DNA of 64,000 nucleotides from positions 1 to 64,000 of IMG/VR virus record IMGVR_UViG_3300006793_000018. One strand, given 5' to 3'. Positions within the stretch are counted from its first letter, which is position 1. Each line of letters begins with the position of its first letter. The notes beneath the pieces were generated by a model. That model was not told the origin of the DNA, made no database searches, and was given only the letters and a program-made list of their open reading frames with translations. Position numbers and translations under genes: made by a program. Positions 41,825-55,000 of this stretch are shown here, one piece after another. Source of the DNA: a virus.

Positions 41825-44161
41825 ATGGCAATGCACACTCTTCGTTCAAAGGCAATCCGATTTAACGGATTTACAGACGGTATTGTGGTTCCAACAGGCC
41901 AGTTCAAAGAAAGCGGAATCAACTTGCTTAGGCCCACATACAGCGGATCAATAAATACAACGAAGAGCCATGCGACCAAGATCGGAAGAATACATTTTCC
42001 GGCTGAGAGCAACCCTTTGAACGCCATATTAGGACCGTTCACCATTGAAGCGTTTATCGTTCCCAATTATGGCGGAACAGTTGTTTCAAAGCCAGGGTGT
42101 TTCTCTTTGAAAGTCGGAGATCCGTTCAAGAATGCGCCCATAGAATTCAGTGTTAATTGCATAGGGCGTGTATTTACAGTTGCTACTGCTTTTGACATCA
42201 ACGTTCTTCTCGAATCTCATTCTGGCACATACTCTGGAGGGCAGCACAAACCAAGCGATCTAACCGAAGGAGCGCAGCCTTTGATGATGGTTTCCGCACA
42301 GTTCACTGGGGATGAGATGAAGATTTTTGTCAATGGAAATTTGGTTGCTTCCCTGAATCTTATTGAAAATCGTATTTTGGACAATGTTTCATCCGATCTC
42401 TTCATTGGAGGGAGAGGAGGCGAATACAGAGGATTGATTGAGAGTGTTCGTATTTCAAGAGGCATCATAGAGCCTTCCGTACAACCTTTCTTTGTCCAAG
42501 ATCAAACAATTGGTTTTTGGGATTTTAATGATGAGATTCACATGCCGAATGTGCATTTCTTCAACAATCGAAATGAAACGGCTGGATCTCAAGGAAGGGA
42601 CTCTTCTGTCTTTACCTCGCTACTCGAAATTCCAATGGTCATGCTTGGGTATGATTTTCAAAATATCAATGATTATGGCTATTTCAAGGTGTACGAACAT
42701 CCCGATCATGCATCAGGTAAAAACGATGAATACTCAGCCCTTGAAAGATTGGCATCTTACATCACAGGGCTTGATTTACCAGATGTAAAAAAGCAAACAT
42801 GGTATGCATCCAGTCTTAATGTCAACTCATCCACTTATGGATCAACAACGGGTTCGTTGGATTATTTAGGGGCTGATCGCATTCGACAGTCTTCATTGAA
42901 TGCGGTGATTAACCAATCGGGAACTCATCCCTTGACCGGACTTTCACAAACTGCAAGCGCACGTTTAGTTAATCTCAGCACTGGAAGTACGGTTGGAACA
43001 GCCGTTGTTTCGGATCTGGATCCTATGGTAAATCCGATTGAAAGAATACGAATTATTTCCTTAGATTTTGCAAATAATCGTATTGTTTGCCAGTCGGTCC
43101 ATTTGGTAAATGATGACACTGCGTCAGCAACTATTGAGAACAATCCCAAAGGTCAAGGTTTGATATTTGACCACGCAGATGGCACTCCTATTTGGCTCAC
43201 TTTGGGGAATGGAGATTTAATCATTGACCCTGGGAACAAAGACACATCTGCCGCTGTCGCAAATATGACTACTCGTCAAAAAGACGCATTCACACGTGCC
43301 GAATTTACTCAAGGACAACGATTTGAAGATCGAAGCAGGAACAGAAACACCGCTTACTTTTCATCGACTCAAAGCCGAATCACAACAGGTACTGCCGCAT
43401 CGATTTCAATCAATCCTGAACCCGATCCTCCAAAGGACAATTTGCTTATGTGGATCAATGTAGGGGCATTAACTGGAGTATCGGACGGAGCAACGGTTTC
43501 TTATCTTCCTGATCAAAGTGGGAATGATTTTTCACTTTATACGATAGGAACATGGGTGTATGAGGAAAATAGTGCTTCATTCAACTCCAAACCTGCTTTG
43601 AAATGCACATCTTCCGATGGGGCTTTGATGAACATCGGAACAAACGATGGAGAATCAAAGCAAATTATTCATGCAGGTACATCGTTCACAGCCTTTTGGC
43701 TTGTTTCAGCGCGTTACAGTGGAGCATATAATACTGATCTCATTGGGCAAAACGGAGGCTTGCCTAAGACATTTTTTGGCTTCGCAGCGTCTGCCGGAGG
43801 CTCCTTTTTGACCAACAACGGGATTACAACTACAAATGCATCCTCAACAAGCCTAAGCGAACCAGGTTTGTTCTCTGCAACATTCGATGCTACAACTACA
43901 AATATGACAGTTCACTACCACTCTGCGAACGAAACAACCTTTGTTGCTAAGATCACCGGACCCGTCAATTTTGATAACTCTCTCTTCACCATTTTTGGCC
44001 GTGGAGCATCATTCGATCCAGCCGCTAAAACGGGAACAGCGACGAACAAAATACTTCAACACAGCGAATTGGCAGAATTCATTCTTTACGAAAAGTCCAT
44101 GAATGACGCCGAAAGGCAACAAGTGCAGGGGTATTTCCTCGACAAATATACGGTGATATGA
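41825..44161 (+). CDS. Tail protein with two concanavalin-like (LamG) domains
   Basis: Start ATG 41825; GTG 41816 overlapping the upstream stop is the alternative. It has about 778 residues. An N-terminal LamG-like domain (about 65-230) shows GPFTIEAFIVP, MKIFVNGNLVASLNL, DLFIGGRGGEYRGLIESVRI and FWDFND. A C-terminal one (about 535-778) shows NLLMWINVG, YLPDQSGNDFSLY, LAEFILYEKSMNDAERQQV and YFLDKY. These lectin-like folds often bind surface sugars or proteins, so host recognition is likely. Confidence 0.7.
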   Translation: MAMHTLRSKAIRFNGFTDGIVVPTGQFKESGINLLRPTYSGSINTTKSHATKIGRIHFPAESNPLNAILGPFTIEAFIVPNYGGTVVSKPGCFSLKVGDPFKNAPIEFSVNCIGRVFTVATAFDINVLLESHSGTYSGGQHKPSDLTEGAQPLMMVSAQFTGDEMKIFVNGNLVASLNLIENRILDNVSSDLFIGGRGGEYRGLIESVRISRGIIEPSVQPFFVQDQTIGFWDFNDEIHMPNVHFFNNRNETAGSQGRDSSVFTSLLEIPMVMLGYDFQNINDYGYFKVYEHPDHASGKNDEYSALERLASYITGLDLPDVKKQTWYASSLNVNSSTYGSTTGSLDYLGADRIRQSSLNAVINQSGTHPLTGLSQTASARLVNLSTGSTVGTAVVSDLDPMVNPIERIRIISLDFANNRIVCQSVHLVNDDTASATIENNPKGQGLIFDHADGTPIWLTLGNGDLIIDPGNKDTSAAVANMTTRQKDAFTRAEFTQGQRFEDRSRNRNTAYFSSTQSRITTGTAASISINPEPDPPKDNLLMWINVGALTGVSDGATVSYLPDQSGNDFSLYTIGTWVYEENSASFNSKPALKCTSSDGALMNIGTNDGESKQIIHAGTSFTAFWLVSARYSGAYNTDLIGQNGGLPKTFFGFAASAGGSFLTNNGITTTNASSTSLSEPGLFSATFDATTTNMTVHYHSANETTFVAKITGPVNFDNSLFTIFGRGASFDPAAKTGTATNKILQHSELAEFILYEKSMNDAERQQVQGYFLDKYTVI

Positions 44162-47100
44162 TGTCTGATCTCAACGAACCAACAGAGGAGGGATATTCGG
44201 GGATGGCGGGTATGACCGCTTACAACCACGTTGAGGCTGACTTCTTTTTGAGCAAAGTTCCAGCGTTTGATAGTCAAGTGGTGAAACAAACAATCCAAGG
44301 TGTTGTTGACGAATTTATTATGAAAACGGATGAGGTCGCACTACAATCGGTTTTCTCCGAAAATCAACCCGTAAAGATCACAGAAACGGTATATTCCAAA
44401 GAAACCAAAAGCGTGATCAATAAATCTTTGACCTCGTATGGAGTTGGTGATTCAGGAAAACCTTTCAATCGTATTGTCATACAAGCAGGAGCGGGGGAAT
44501 ACAACAATTCTCTTTCGAGCAATGTTTCATCATCAGTTCACGATGAGATTATAGCCATAGCCGTTGAAGACATACGGCCTTTCATGATTAAGGGGCTTGA
44601 CATTGATTATGAATCCGAAATCGTTGATGGAAAGCCAAAAAACGATGGATATATTCGTCATTTGACCCCAGTTGACAAACCGCTAATTGCTTCGATCAAG
44701 TCACCTTCGGTATTGACTTCAAACGGTGGCCCAAGCCGGATCCTAATTTATTATGATGCTATTGATCTTACAGGAGAAGTCGTGGCTGGCACAAGTCTGC
44801 CCAAAAGCGATTTCAATGAAAGCATGAGTAACTTCTATGCTGGAACAAAGAAGCCATACTTAATCGTCCAAAAAACCGTTCCAGCCGCCTCCACGGTCTT
44901 TGACATTGGCGGAACCCCTCGAACATTATCGGACATCCTTCTCAAGCCCTACATATCCCCTCCTGCGGCCAATAACGACGTGCAACTTGAGATAACTGCC
45001 GCTGGAGGTTTGGTCAGCATCCCATCTGCCAACTTCAAACGGCCACTTCATTCTCATGCATTGAAATCTCATGGTCAAGGTGGGAGAATGGAATCGCCTT
45101 ACATTGATGTGAGCGAGTGCTTTATTTCAATGAAGAACTCAATACTTGGATATGGCCGTCCGAGAGCAGTTGATAATCCAAACATACCAGATCAAACATC
45201 TAACCCATCTCATCATGTCATGGTCATAACTCCCTCAGTTGGGTCCAACCTAAAACAGCACAGTTCGACAAAACAAACCCCTTCTGGGCTTTCAAGATCA
45301 AGTCTGCAAGTTTTCAATGTGATCGATAATACACTCTCATTCAATGAAAATCTTGTTTTAGTCGTACCTTCAAATCATAGCCGACATGCCGTGTTGGATG
45401 ATTTTATGACTTCGGCTAATTCAATATCTCCATCGCTGATCACAATCGAAATCGCATTGTTGACTGGCCGTGCTGAACAATTCAATGTTCAAGTTAAAGG
45501 AAATGCGGCTGAGTTAGAAGTTCGAGGCCGTTCCAAATTGATGGACTTTTCTAACCAACAGGTTGATCGAGATTTGAACATGGGGGAGTCGATTCCAATC
45601 AAGGAGATTGGAGATTTAGGAACTCCAACAACTACCTTGTCACTTGGCGGTTTGGGGCAAGGAGGAATAGACGCCAAGCCCATATGGGACGAACATAACA
45701 ACCTCGCAGGTTGGAAAGATCGAATCATTGGAACTGGAAACCCTTCTGTTCGGAATGATAAGCAAACATCAACTCATTATGCTTCAACAAGGGCTTTGAC
45801 AGAAATTCCTTTGTTCCCTTCAATGTTTTATGACATTGAAAAAATACACGGGGATGGAACCGATTTGGCGCATCCTTATGGGCAAGACTTCACCATGGTT
45901 GTTGATGCCACCATGACCGCAGGAAATCGGCCTCAAGCGCAACATATTGAAGGAAAGAATGCCATTGACTGGGGTATGAGAGATACAATCGCTGCAATTA
46001 GGGTCAACCAAGATGTACCGTTAATCACTTCATTTACAAATTCCTATGCGATCCGCTGTCAAAACACCATAATCCAAGGCGTCGTCACTGGATACGCTCT
46101 CACCATTGGGACCACTAACTCGTACATTCAACTTGACGATACAGAGGCTTTTCAAAACGAAGCAGGTCTAAACATAGACGGGGCTGGAAATGTCAATGGG
46201 AAGTGTTTTGTCACCATCGGTGAAGGAATTGTAACGGAAGATGCCAATAGGCAAGACGTGTCCTACTACATGATGAGAATACACAAAATCGATAACACCT
46301 TGAATCGGATATATCCTGATCTGGCTTATGTGAGATCTTTTGGATCCGACACGTTGAGGACTTTTGATACAGCGGCATTGACAAGAGCAGATGCACATTT
46401 GTTCACAGGCGCAGTTGTGATGTTAGGGGGGGTTATTGCGAATTCCAATGTTCACCCTCAATCTCCAAATTATGATGCCTCAAATCAACAGACTATCATT
46501 GAAGATATTCAAGACGCAGTTCAAGAATGCTTAGGTCAGGATGACCAAGGGGTTCGGACTTACCCCAATTCTCAAGTTTATATGGCGAGAGATTTGATTT
46601 TAATCTTCAATGATCGTGTGAGTATGTCGGGTCTTGAGTTCGACATATACAACGAATTCGGAGGAAAGAATGATGTATATTCAAGATTACCAATTGAGTG
46701 CATTCCATACTTTGCGGGATTGAAAGGAATTAGCAGTTCGGGTAGTTTATCATATGTTACGCCTCAGCAGATTCAGTTGAGAGACATTGCAACAAAATCG
46801 CAGAGTTTTTCAGATTGTGTGAATGAAGTCATTCGTAGGATCAACATGAGTGGACACGAAGAATCAAAGACTACAAAGGGATTTAGTGCTTATGATACAT
46901 ACATTGATGATATTAACGCAAATGGATCTCATCTTGGTTATGTTCGTGCTTTTATGGGAAGCCCTGTGGAATCAAAGGATGGCGAAGAAGGTCTTTCAAT
47001 TGTGATCCATTCCACAGTACCTGGTGCTGCTGGAAGAAATTTCGCAGTATGGTTTGAGAACAGGAGTTCATACGCTTACAGGCCAATACAAGCGTTTGGT

Positions 47101-49047
47101 TTTGGTGGTCTTTTAGCAACGAACAGTCGAACATATGGAGCCAACTCTTTCGCTGCACCCCTTCCGATTGGATCCGATGGAGAAACATTTGTTCCTATAA
47201 CCACATTTACTGGCGCACCACATGGTCGTACTATCGCATGGGCTTCAAACGACATAAGATCATATGATGGTATCGGACAGCGGTACACCGCAAAAACAAC
47301 CAATGTAGGCACATCAGGGAACGCTTATGGCACTTATTCTGCGGGTGTCATTTCAAAAATAAATGTTGAGATCGGAACCATAGATTATTTGGCCCGATCC
47401 AACATCCTTGCAAGCCAAACAAATCAAGATGTCAATATCATCATTAGGATTGGTTCAAGTTTGGCAACTGTCGATGAGGTTGGACCCACAAGTGCTGAAA
47501 CAGGAGTTGTGACGCTGACAAATGTTCGCCCCTATGAGGACGCAAGGGCATTCTATGATTCACTTTATGATAATTCGGGAGCGGAAGTTCTCGGCTTGGA
47601 CGTTGTATTCTTGAATCCATTGATGGACAAAGACGGTATTATTTTCTTCGGAGGAGGGCATACTGGTGTCGTTTTTGATGTTAGCGATGGTACAAACAGC
47701 GACTATTCGGAGGAATACAATCATCCGTTATCCAAAGGCCCAACAGGATTTAGCGGATTCCAAAATTTGGGAGATTTCCAAGGTGCTTCTGCTGTGCTTG
47801 ATTTCACAGATCTTCGCAATGAAGATACGATCAATGACAACACTTTTCGGGGATTTCACCATCGAGATGAGTTGGACGAAAACGGTGAGCCTACTGGATT
47901 ATGCCGAATGTATGTGAGGTGCATTGACAATGCGATACCAAACGAAGCATTTGGAATAGGGAGTTTTACACAAGATAACACGGAATGGCGTGAGGATCTG
48001 TATAATCGCAAAGTACGCCTTACATCAACTGGTTTTGCTACAACCACCCCAACAATCACTGATGGCATTGAGGTGACAGGGGGATCGAGTCTTAGGGCCA
48101 AATCATGGTGGCATGAAGACGTGGTTGCTCTATTCAATAACAATGGAGGGACAATCGAAGCAGAACATGGAGAGGTAAAGGAATTTGATCCTCGAAGCGC
48201 ATCAAATGCAAAATGGGGAATATCTGCTGTGATTAAACCAGGAGCGGATTTAACTCATTTCACAGGTCCAATACTACACGGAATTTACAACGATGGAACC
48301 ACGACTCAAGGACATCCATGGGGGTTGCATGTTGCGGGTCAGCCACCAGTAGGACCAGATCAGGAGATGACAGTTGCACTTAGCAATGCAACAGGAGTTC
48401 CCTTCGGCCTTCCTATTGCTACATCGGTTTTAGTTCCTCAAGCCATGCCAAGCGGGGTCTTGAGAGTAAATACTGGTGGATGGACTTTTGTGATGGCAGG
48501 AGTGGACGGAACCACAGGCGAATCATATTGTTACATAGGCAACACCGTTGGGATTACTGATCCAAACGACCCAGGTGCCGGTATGTCTCCTTCAATTCAC
48601 GACTTTTCATTGTGGATGTCAAATGTGCCGGATCAAAACTACGGACCCGCAGCGATTGGTCCTAACAAAAGAAATACCTTTGATACACAATCAAACGGGT
48701 ATGCAGGAGGTGTTGCCGATCACCCTGATGTGCCTTCTGCTTTACAGACTATCCGTGATTTGGATATGGCTACTATTGGGTGTGCTTTGATTGGCGCACC
48801 TTATGTTCAATTTACAGGGGCGCAGAATACCCAAGGAGGATTTCCATGTCCTCCGTTTGTGGGATATTTCAGTGGTATGCTGTCTGGAGCAAGCACATAC
48901 GGAACAATTGATGCAACCGGCACGACAGGAACAAATTCAGCAGGACCGATACACTTTGCTGGATTTTTGTCCGAAGTCGCTTTATGGAAGCGTAGGTTGT
49001 CATTTGCTGAGGCGGATACCCTTTGGGCTGGCCGCAACATTTGGTGA
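44158..49047 (+). CDS. Large baseplate or tail protein with C-terminal LamG-like domain
   Basis: The 1629-residue protein overlaps the previous gene (ATGA). Most of it is beta-rich and unrecognised. Residues about 1310-1629 look like a concanavalin-like domain (KWGISAVIKPGADL, GGWTFVMAGVDGTTGESYCY, GFLSEVALWKRRLSFAEADT). It lies between the LamG-domain protein and the giant hub, so it is probably part of the tail tip or a side fibre. Confidence 0.65.
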   Translation: MMSDLNEPTEEGYSGMAGMTAYNHVEADFFLSKVPAFDSQVVKQTIQGVVDEFIMKTDEVALQSVFSENQPVKITETVYSKETKSVINKSLTSYGVGDSGKPFNRIVIQAGAGEYNNSLSSNVSSSVHDEIIAIAVEDIRPFMIKGLDIDYESEIVDGKPKNDGYIRHLTPVDKPLIASIKSPSVLTSNGGPSRILIYYDAIDLTGEVVAGTSLPKSDFNESMSNFYAGTKKPYLIVQKTVPAASTVFDIGGTPRTLSDILLKPYISPPAANNDVQLEITAAGGLVSIPSANFKRPLHSHALKSHGQGGRMESPYIDVSECFISMKNSILGYGRPRAVDNPNIPDQTSNPSHHVMVITPSVGSNLKQHSSTKQTPSGLSRSSLQVFNVIDNTLSFNENLVLVVPSNHSRHAVLDDFMTSANSISPSLITIEIALLTGRAEQFNVQVKGNAAELEVRGRSKLMDFSNQQVDRDLNMGESIPIKEIGDLGTPTTTLSLGGLGQGGIDAKPIWDEHNNLAGWKDRIIGTGNPSVRNDKQTSTHYASTRALTEIPLFPSMFYDIEKIHGDGTDLAHPYGQDFTMVVDATMTAGNRPQAQHIEGKNAIDWGMRDTIAAIRVNQDVPLITSFTNSYAIRCQNTIIQGVVTGYALTIGTTNSYIQLDDTEAFQNEAGLNIDGAGNVNGKCFVTIGEGIVTEDANRQDVSYYMMRIHKIDNTLNRIYPDLAYVRSFGSDTLRTFDTAALTRADAHLFTGAVVMLGGVIANSNVHPQSPNYDASNQQTIIEDIQDAVQECLGQDDQGVRTYPNSQVYMARDLILIFNDRVSMSGLEFDIYNEFGGKNDVYSRLPIECIPYFAGLKGISSSGSLSYVTPQQIQLRDIATKSQSFSDCVNEVIRRINMSGHEESKTTKGFSAYDTYIDDINANGSHLGYVRAFMGSPVESKDGEEGLSIVIHSTVPGAAGRNFAVWFENRSSYAYRPIQAFGFGGLLATNSRTYGANSFAAPLPIGSDGETFVPITTFTGAPHGRTIAWASNDIRSYDGIGQRYTAKTTNVGTSGNAYGTYSAGVISKINVEIGTIDYLARSNILASQTNQDVNIIIRIGSSLATVDEVGPTSAETGVVTLTNVRPYEDARAFYDSLYDNSGAEVLGLDVVFLNPLMDKDGIIFFGGGHTGVVFDVSDGTNSDYSEEYNHPLSKGPTGFSGFQNLGDFQGASAVLDFTDLRNEDTINDNTFRGFHHRDELDENGEPTGLCRMYVRCIDNAIPNEAFGIGSFTQDNTEWREDLYNRKVRLTSTGFATTTPTITDGIEVTGGSSLRAKSWWHEDVVALFNNNGGTIEAEHGEVKEFDPRSASNAKWGISAVIKPGADLTHFTGPILHGIYNDGTTTQGHPWGLHVAGQPPVGPDQEMTVALSNATGVPFGLPIATSVLVPQAMPSGVLRVNTGGWTFVMAGVDGTTGESYCYIGNTVGITDPNDPGAGMSPSIHDFSLWMSNVPDQNYGPAAIGPNKRNTFDTQSNGYAGGVADHPDVPSALQTIRDLDMATIGCALIGAPYVQFTGAQNTQGGFPCPPFVGYFSGMLSGASTYGTIDATGTTGTNSAGPIHFAGFLSEVALWKRRLSFAEADTLWAGRNIW

Positions 49048-49052
49048 TGTAA

Positions 49053-52000
49053 ATGGCAGATGTATTTCCTCGTTCATTTTATCCAGCCAAATATCGGCTG
49101 ATGGGTAAAACAGCAGATGGTATGCCAAAATCGGGCATCATGTCAATGCACATCACTTACCCTGATACTGAATATGATCATGAAGACATAGAAGATTGGG
49201 AGTCGGGAGTAAATTCGACTGACTGGCGTCAAGGCGTGACGGTGTTGATCAGAACAAACTTGGCGGCGGCATCTTCATCAATAGCAGAAGCAAAAAATGT
49301 CATCGCAGTTGATCTCAAGCAACAACGCATTGATCACGCAAGCGCAGTTCATACTTACGATCTGGGAACAGAAGAAGCAACGCGTTTTATTGCTGCTAAA
49401 ATCAATTCTCGAAGAATCAAAATGGTTGGAGAGCGAGACAAGACATCGTACCTAAAAGCAAGATATGTCCGTCAATCGATGGATCAAAAATACAAGATTG
49501 AGAGCCTTACATACTTCAGTGGATCTTCGGTGATCGCTAAAATCAAAACATTGGGCAGCACAGGCTTCCCAACTGAAATGATTGGTCATTACCAATTAAG
49601 AATTGACGGCACAGGAGGAGGTTCAAAGTATCTCAACATAGGCACATATGATTTGAGTGCGATTCCAACTTTGCTTTACAGAAGTGGAAACTACTCATAC
49701 GTGACGTTCAGTTCCACCGGATACACATTTACTGGAAGCCCATCGGCTGGCGATTCATTGTCGAGCGTCGGTGTGTCTTTGACAACAGATGTTGGAGCAA
49801 CTCACACCGTTGTTTTAGCATGGCAGAAAATAACGCCTCATTCTTACTGGTCGGAAGCAAACTTAGGCCCAGTTGTCCAAGGAGTTGGATCGATTGGACT
49901 TCACAAATTTGTTGCAAAACCTATGGATGGGGGAAACATGGGCTTACCGGCAACAAACCACCACACGAAAAACGGTCGAGAGGCAGTTGCTTTCACAACT
50001 GGGAACGGGTACAATCGATTTAGCATTGAGGGGCTGAATTCGTGCAATATGCCGTCGATACCCCCTCCTGACTATCACATTACTTCGCCTCACATCGAAG
50101 GGATAACCTCTCTGCATCCAAATACGATCTCCGATATTGCTTCAAATCAATTGAGAATTGAGAGGCTGGAGGGGGGCGTGGAATTGCCTGTTGTTTCCAC
50201 AAGTCATAAAATCGCTCTTGAGAATGGATACGAGGGATCCTTCTCATCGGCTACGACAGCATCAATTTACAAGGATGGAGCAGATCCTCATTTGACTAAT
50301 TTTTCAATGGCGACCATCCACCAAACGCACGGGATCAAGGATTCAAATCAAGAAGCCTATGCGCGTCCCTTTAGGATGACTGGTACTACAAATGAGAATC
50401 GAGTGACTGGCCTTAACATCAGCAATGAAGAACGGGTTTTTGATGACATTGAGGTCTTGGATGGTCAAGGCAACAAATTGGTTTTGAAGGGAAAATCGCC
50501 ATGGGGGACGATTATTCGGGATTTCACATTCTCAAATGAACGAGAAAATCCATTAACAGGCTTAGTTGAGGTTGGCCCATCTTCGCCAGGGGGAAATCTA
50601 ACTCCGAATCTCAAGATTCAATTACCATCACAAGATGATATACCAGGCGGTATATTTGTTCGTTCTGGTCATGATCGAGTGCAAGCATGGTCAGACAAAA
50701 CATGGGGTATGGGCGGATTATCAGCCCCAAATCCGAGAAAAGCGGGAGTTGCTGAGAACAGCAATGAAACGTCCCAATTCGATACTCATGATCGAATGCT
50801 CATTTTTCATTGTCAGCGGATTCTTCATGACAAACTGGAACAGTACCATGGCCTAAACCTTCGCGCTGAGGACGGTGGTGCGAGAAGTGGGCAAACTCGT
50901 TTGTTTGCATCGCACAGAATCTCTGATCATGCAGAGAGAGGAAGTGTTCTCAAACAGACAAACAATGGTGTCGAAACTGGAAATTTGATACCTCATCACC
51001 GAATTAGATTTGCTCGATACGGACATTCATTCGTTTCTCCAACTCTTCATCGGGGTACTCCGATGAGCATGAGGCGTCAATTACATCGATCACATGGATC
51101 TGCTTATTCACTGATGTTTGAGGGAGAAACTGAATACAAACACCATGGGTTTGGCAGCGGAGACAACACAAATTCTGCAACTGTTTTTGAGTTGGATACG
51201 CTGGAAGCAAAAGTGAGTTCTTCTTATGCGACAGGATCGTTTGCAGGTGATGGGATACCATTGAGTGAGTTGAAAGGTATGAGATTGCCGGATGTTGACG
51301 GTTCATACACCTCTGTTAATCACCGCAATTGTTTGGATTATCTCTTCGCACCAGGTCAGGAACACACCAAGGCAGAGGGCATAAGCCAATCAGTTGAGTT
51401 CGCTCTTGCTTCTGCATCATTATCAGGATCAAAGTCTGCAACACGCTTGACTGTTCAGGGCGGAACACTGACCGAAAATAATCGATTTGGTACTGCGAAT
51501 GAGTTCATGATCAATGGATTTATGCTAAATCAGTATTTAGGCATGGGTGGGCGTTTAGAACCAATTCGCAAATTAAGCGCAGATAGCACAGGAAATTGGT
51601 TTGTTCGAGGTTTTGCAGAAGGGGTTATCCGTCCACGTGTAGCGACTGAATTGGCAACAGTTCCACCATTGTTCGCCCACGATCCAGAACTGTTGAACAT
51701 GAATGCTGCGCCGGTCAGCCTCAGCAACACTGTTCCAAGCACATCTTTCAATAAACCAAGTGACGCAGATCACGGTTTAATCAAAGACGCCGACACGTTC
51801 AGCGGAGCCAAACCAGATGCTTTCCTATGTAACTGGCTTGCAGAATATAGCCACCCTTCATTATTTGGCACAAGCAGAGAACATTTCTTGATGTTCCGAT
51901 ACCGTGAAGCAGGGATGCCTCGATCAAGAGATTACCCTGCTGTAAATGGTTTGTTCTTAAGAAATGCATCGCACCCAACAACAGATGCTCAACCATTGAA

Positions 52001-55000
52001 GAGTTCGGCTTTTGAACGCCTTTACATTGCTCAATGGCTACAAAATTGGGGATTCAATGGATTAAATGCAAGTGGTCATGGAAATATCGAAGGACTTCGA
52101 GGTGCAGGGGCTGTACGGATGGGTCATTCCACAATTCGTGAGGCAAGTGGGACTCTGCGACTAAGAAGTGAGAATTCAAACGGAAATCGATTTTCGAGAG
52201 GAGAAGGTATTGGAGATGGCATAGATCCCACTAAAGAAATCGGTGTTGTCATGGGCATTGACAAGGATACAGACAATGAAGACTTCAACAAGCAATTCTT
52301 CACGTTCCAACCTTGCGTTGCGATTGATGTTAGTCGCCGCTTGCCTGTGCGATCATGGGGCTTCCGAACCGGATCCGATGCCTTGAATATGCTTGCAGGA
52401 GATCCGAATGAGGCAGATGCAGGAAATTCCCAAGCGATGTTAAACAGTGGCAGGTTCGACGGAGGCATACATGACTCTGTTCAAGACCTTGCATCTCCGT
52501 TCTCAATTTCGGATGGAATTGATTGGGGGAATTACGGAACCACTTTAGGAATTGAACGATCTGTTCCTGTTGGTTTCGTAGCAAATGATTTCACAGTTGA
52601 GGCTATGAAGGACGAAAGAAACATTCGTCAAAGCAATGAATTGCTAAGTCCAAATGAAAAAATTGGTATTGGGAACAGAGTTGGCATCACGCAAAACGGT
52701 ATGCTTTCCCCTCATGTTATGGCATCAGGTGGATGGGATTACGAGTTGGATGATACACGCCCAACCGAACTGCCAATATCAGGAGCCAGTCTTTGGCTGA
52801 AAGCGGATGCCCTCGATCTTCAAGACGGAGATGCAATCACCTCTTGGATTGATTCATCTGGAAATGACATCGAATTTGTTCAAGCAACCGCTTCCGCACA
52901 ACCCACATTTGTCAAAAGCAATGCTAACTTCAACAATATGCCCGTAGTTGATTGTGATGGAAACGATAAATTGCTATCGGCGGCGGGGTATTTGGAGTCA
53001 TTGAATACTGCTCAATTTACTCTCTTTGCAGTAGCGTGTTCGGATACAGATGATAACTCATATCAAGGAATTATCTCTTCTCGACGCGCACCTGTCGGAT
53101 CTCCGAGTCGTCAAGGATTCAACCTTTACGCCAAGTGGTCAGGGACCGATCAATGGGGATTTTGGTGGGGTCAAAACACAGGATGGGGGCAACTTTACAC
53201 TTCTTCTGTTGAGAATCGAATGAATGTTGGAATACCTGATGTCGTTGCTTGCGTGATGAGTGGAGGAGATGGTGCAGGGGCTACTGCCGCTCAAACCCTT
53301 CGAGTCAATGGATGTCAAGAAGCAACAGCAACCAATGCCTTTTGGCGGATGACGGCGGGTCAAACCTCAATTGCGAATGTTCCAAGTCCCTATTTCCTTC
53401 AAGGACAAATCGCTGAGATCATCCTTTATCCAAGAGCATTAACCACAGATGAAATCAAAGAGGTTGAGTCCTACTTGTCACGAAAATATGACAAAAAATT
53501 CACGGCAACTGCTTCGCCTCACCCTGCTTTGTATTATGATCTTAACACAAAACCGTTGAACAAGGGGACGGATCCATGGATTGACTTGCAACAATGGACA
53601 GGATCTGCGTCCTATGATCAAACGCTGTCGCCAAGTGCTAAAATTGCTCAAACAACAGATTTCGTCACTGGATCTCAATTTTATCACCTTCGTGGAAATG
53701 CGTTACACACCAATATGAGGCCGATAACAAAGACGTTGGGTACATATTCGTATCCTCCAAACGGTCAAAGTCAAATTTCGGGTTCTTCATTGACAGTGAA
53801 CGAAGCCATGCCGCTGCTGACCTCAGAAATCTCCGATATAAGACAAATTCAATCGAGGGCAGAACCTCGTCTTGGTTTGGTCATGGAAGTTGAAAGTGAA
53901 AGAATAGAAAATAAGAAGGTCCAATACGGAGTGGTTGGAACAAGGTCTGTTTCTTTGCATTCCGATTTAATGCTTGGATACCACTTCCCTGTCTTGCCAT
54001 CGCACCAGATCAAATCTCAATTGCAGTTAGAAGGCTTCACAGTCGATGGTGCAGGAACTGCAACGGCTGAAAAAGACTTCACCACTAAGCCAACTTGGAG
54101 TCCCGATTCAAATGCTTCAAAAGGAGCAATAGTTCTAACTGGGGATTCTGTACGAATGGATCACAAGACACATGCTTTGGATGCATGGGCTGTCAGAGGT
54201 TCCGCCGATCTTCCAGCGTGGGGAGGAGTGTATATTTTGCGAAAAACATACATCTCACGCAATGGCGAAGACACTATGAAATCTCAAGTTGATTCAAACA
54301 CTGGAAAGGCTGTTGCTTCACATCCAGTTCGCAAATATGTTGACTATATTGTTCGACCAGTTCGACCACTGAAATTGTTTGCTTTTGCTTCCGATCTTTT
54401 ACAAGATGGTTTTGTTTTGGGTCCAAGAGCATCCCTATCAGGAACATACGATAAATACGGATCTCAAATTTTTACGAGAGACAAGAGGTATGGAATCTTT
54501 GAAATGAATGCGGATCGAGATTTGGGAGAGGTTGAACCAATCACTTCGGCAGAAGGTTCGTTTGAGATTTCGTACCCAGATTTCAATGAATTTGATGTTG
54601 TTTGGCATTTAATTCCAAGTGCTAATATGCTTCAATTTGCAAAATCCGACGCTCATCGAATATCAAACGATGAGATCATGCAACCATCCATAGAGCCACG
54701 GTATTCTCAGTCATCCCACGTTGGAGGAGGCGGCAAAATCAGCCAATCGGAAACGCTTTACGACACCTCAAAGGGCATAATGGGCGATCACGCCATACAT
54801 TCAAAGGATGGAGAAATCAGTCAATCACAAGATGCTCTCCGCTTGTATCCGAGGGTGAAGGTGATGACTAACAAAGGGGCTAATGTATATTCCTTGGATG
54901 ATGCGTCTGTTCTTCCAAAAGGGGGCGGCAAGATATTTGCGTTAAACCATTCGGGCGTTTTGACTTACTCATCCATAGAAGGCGATGACATCACGATCTC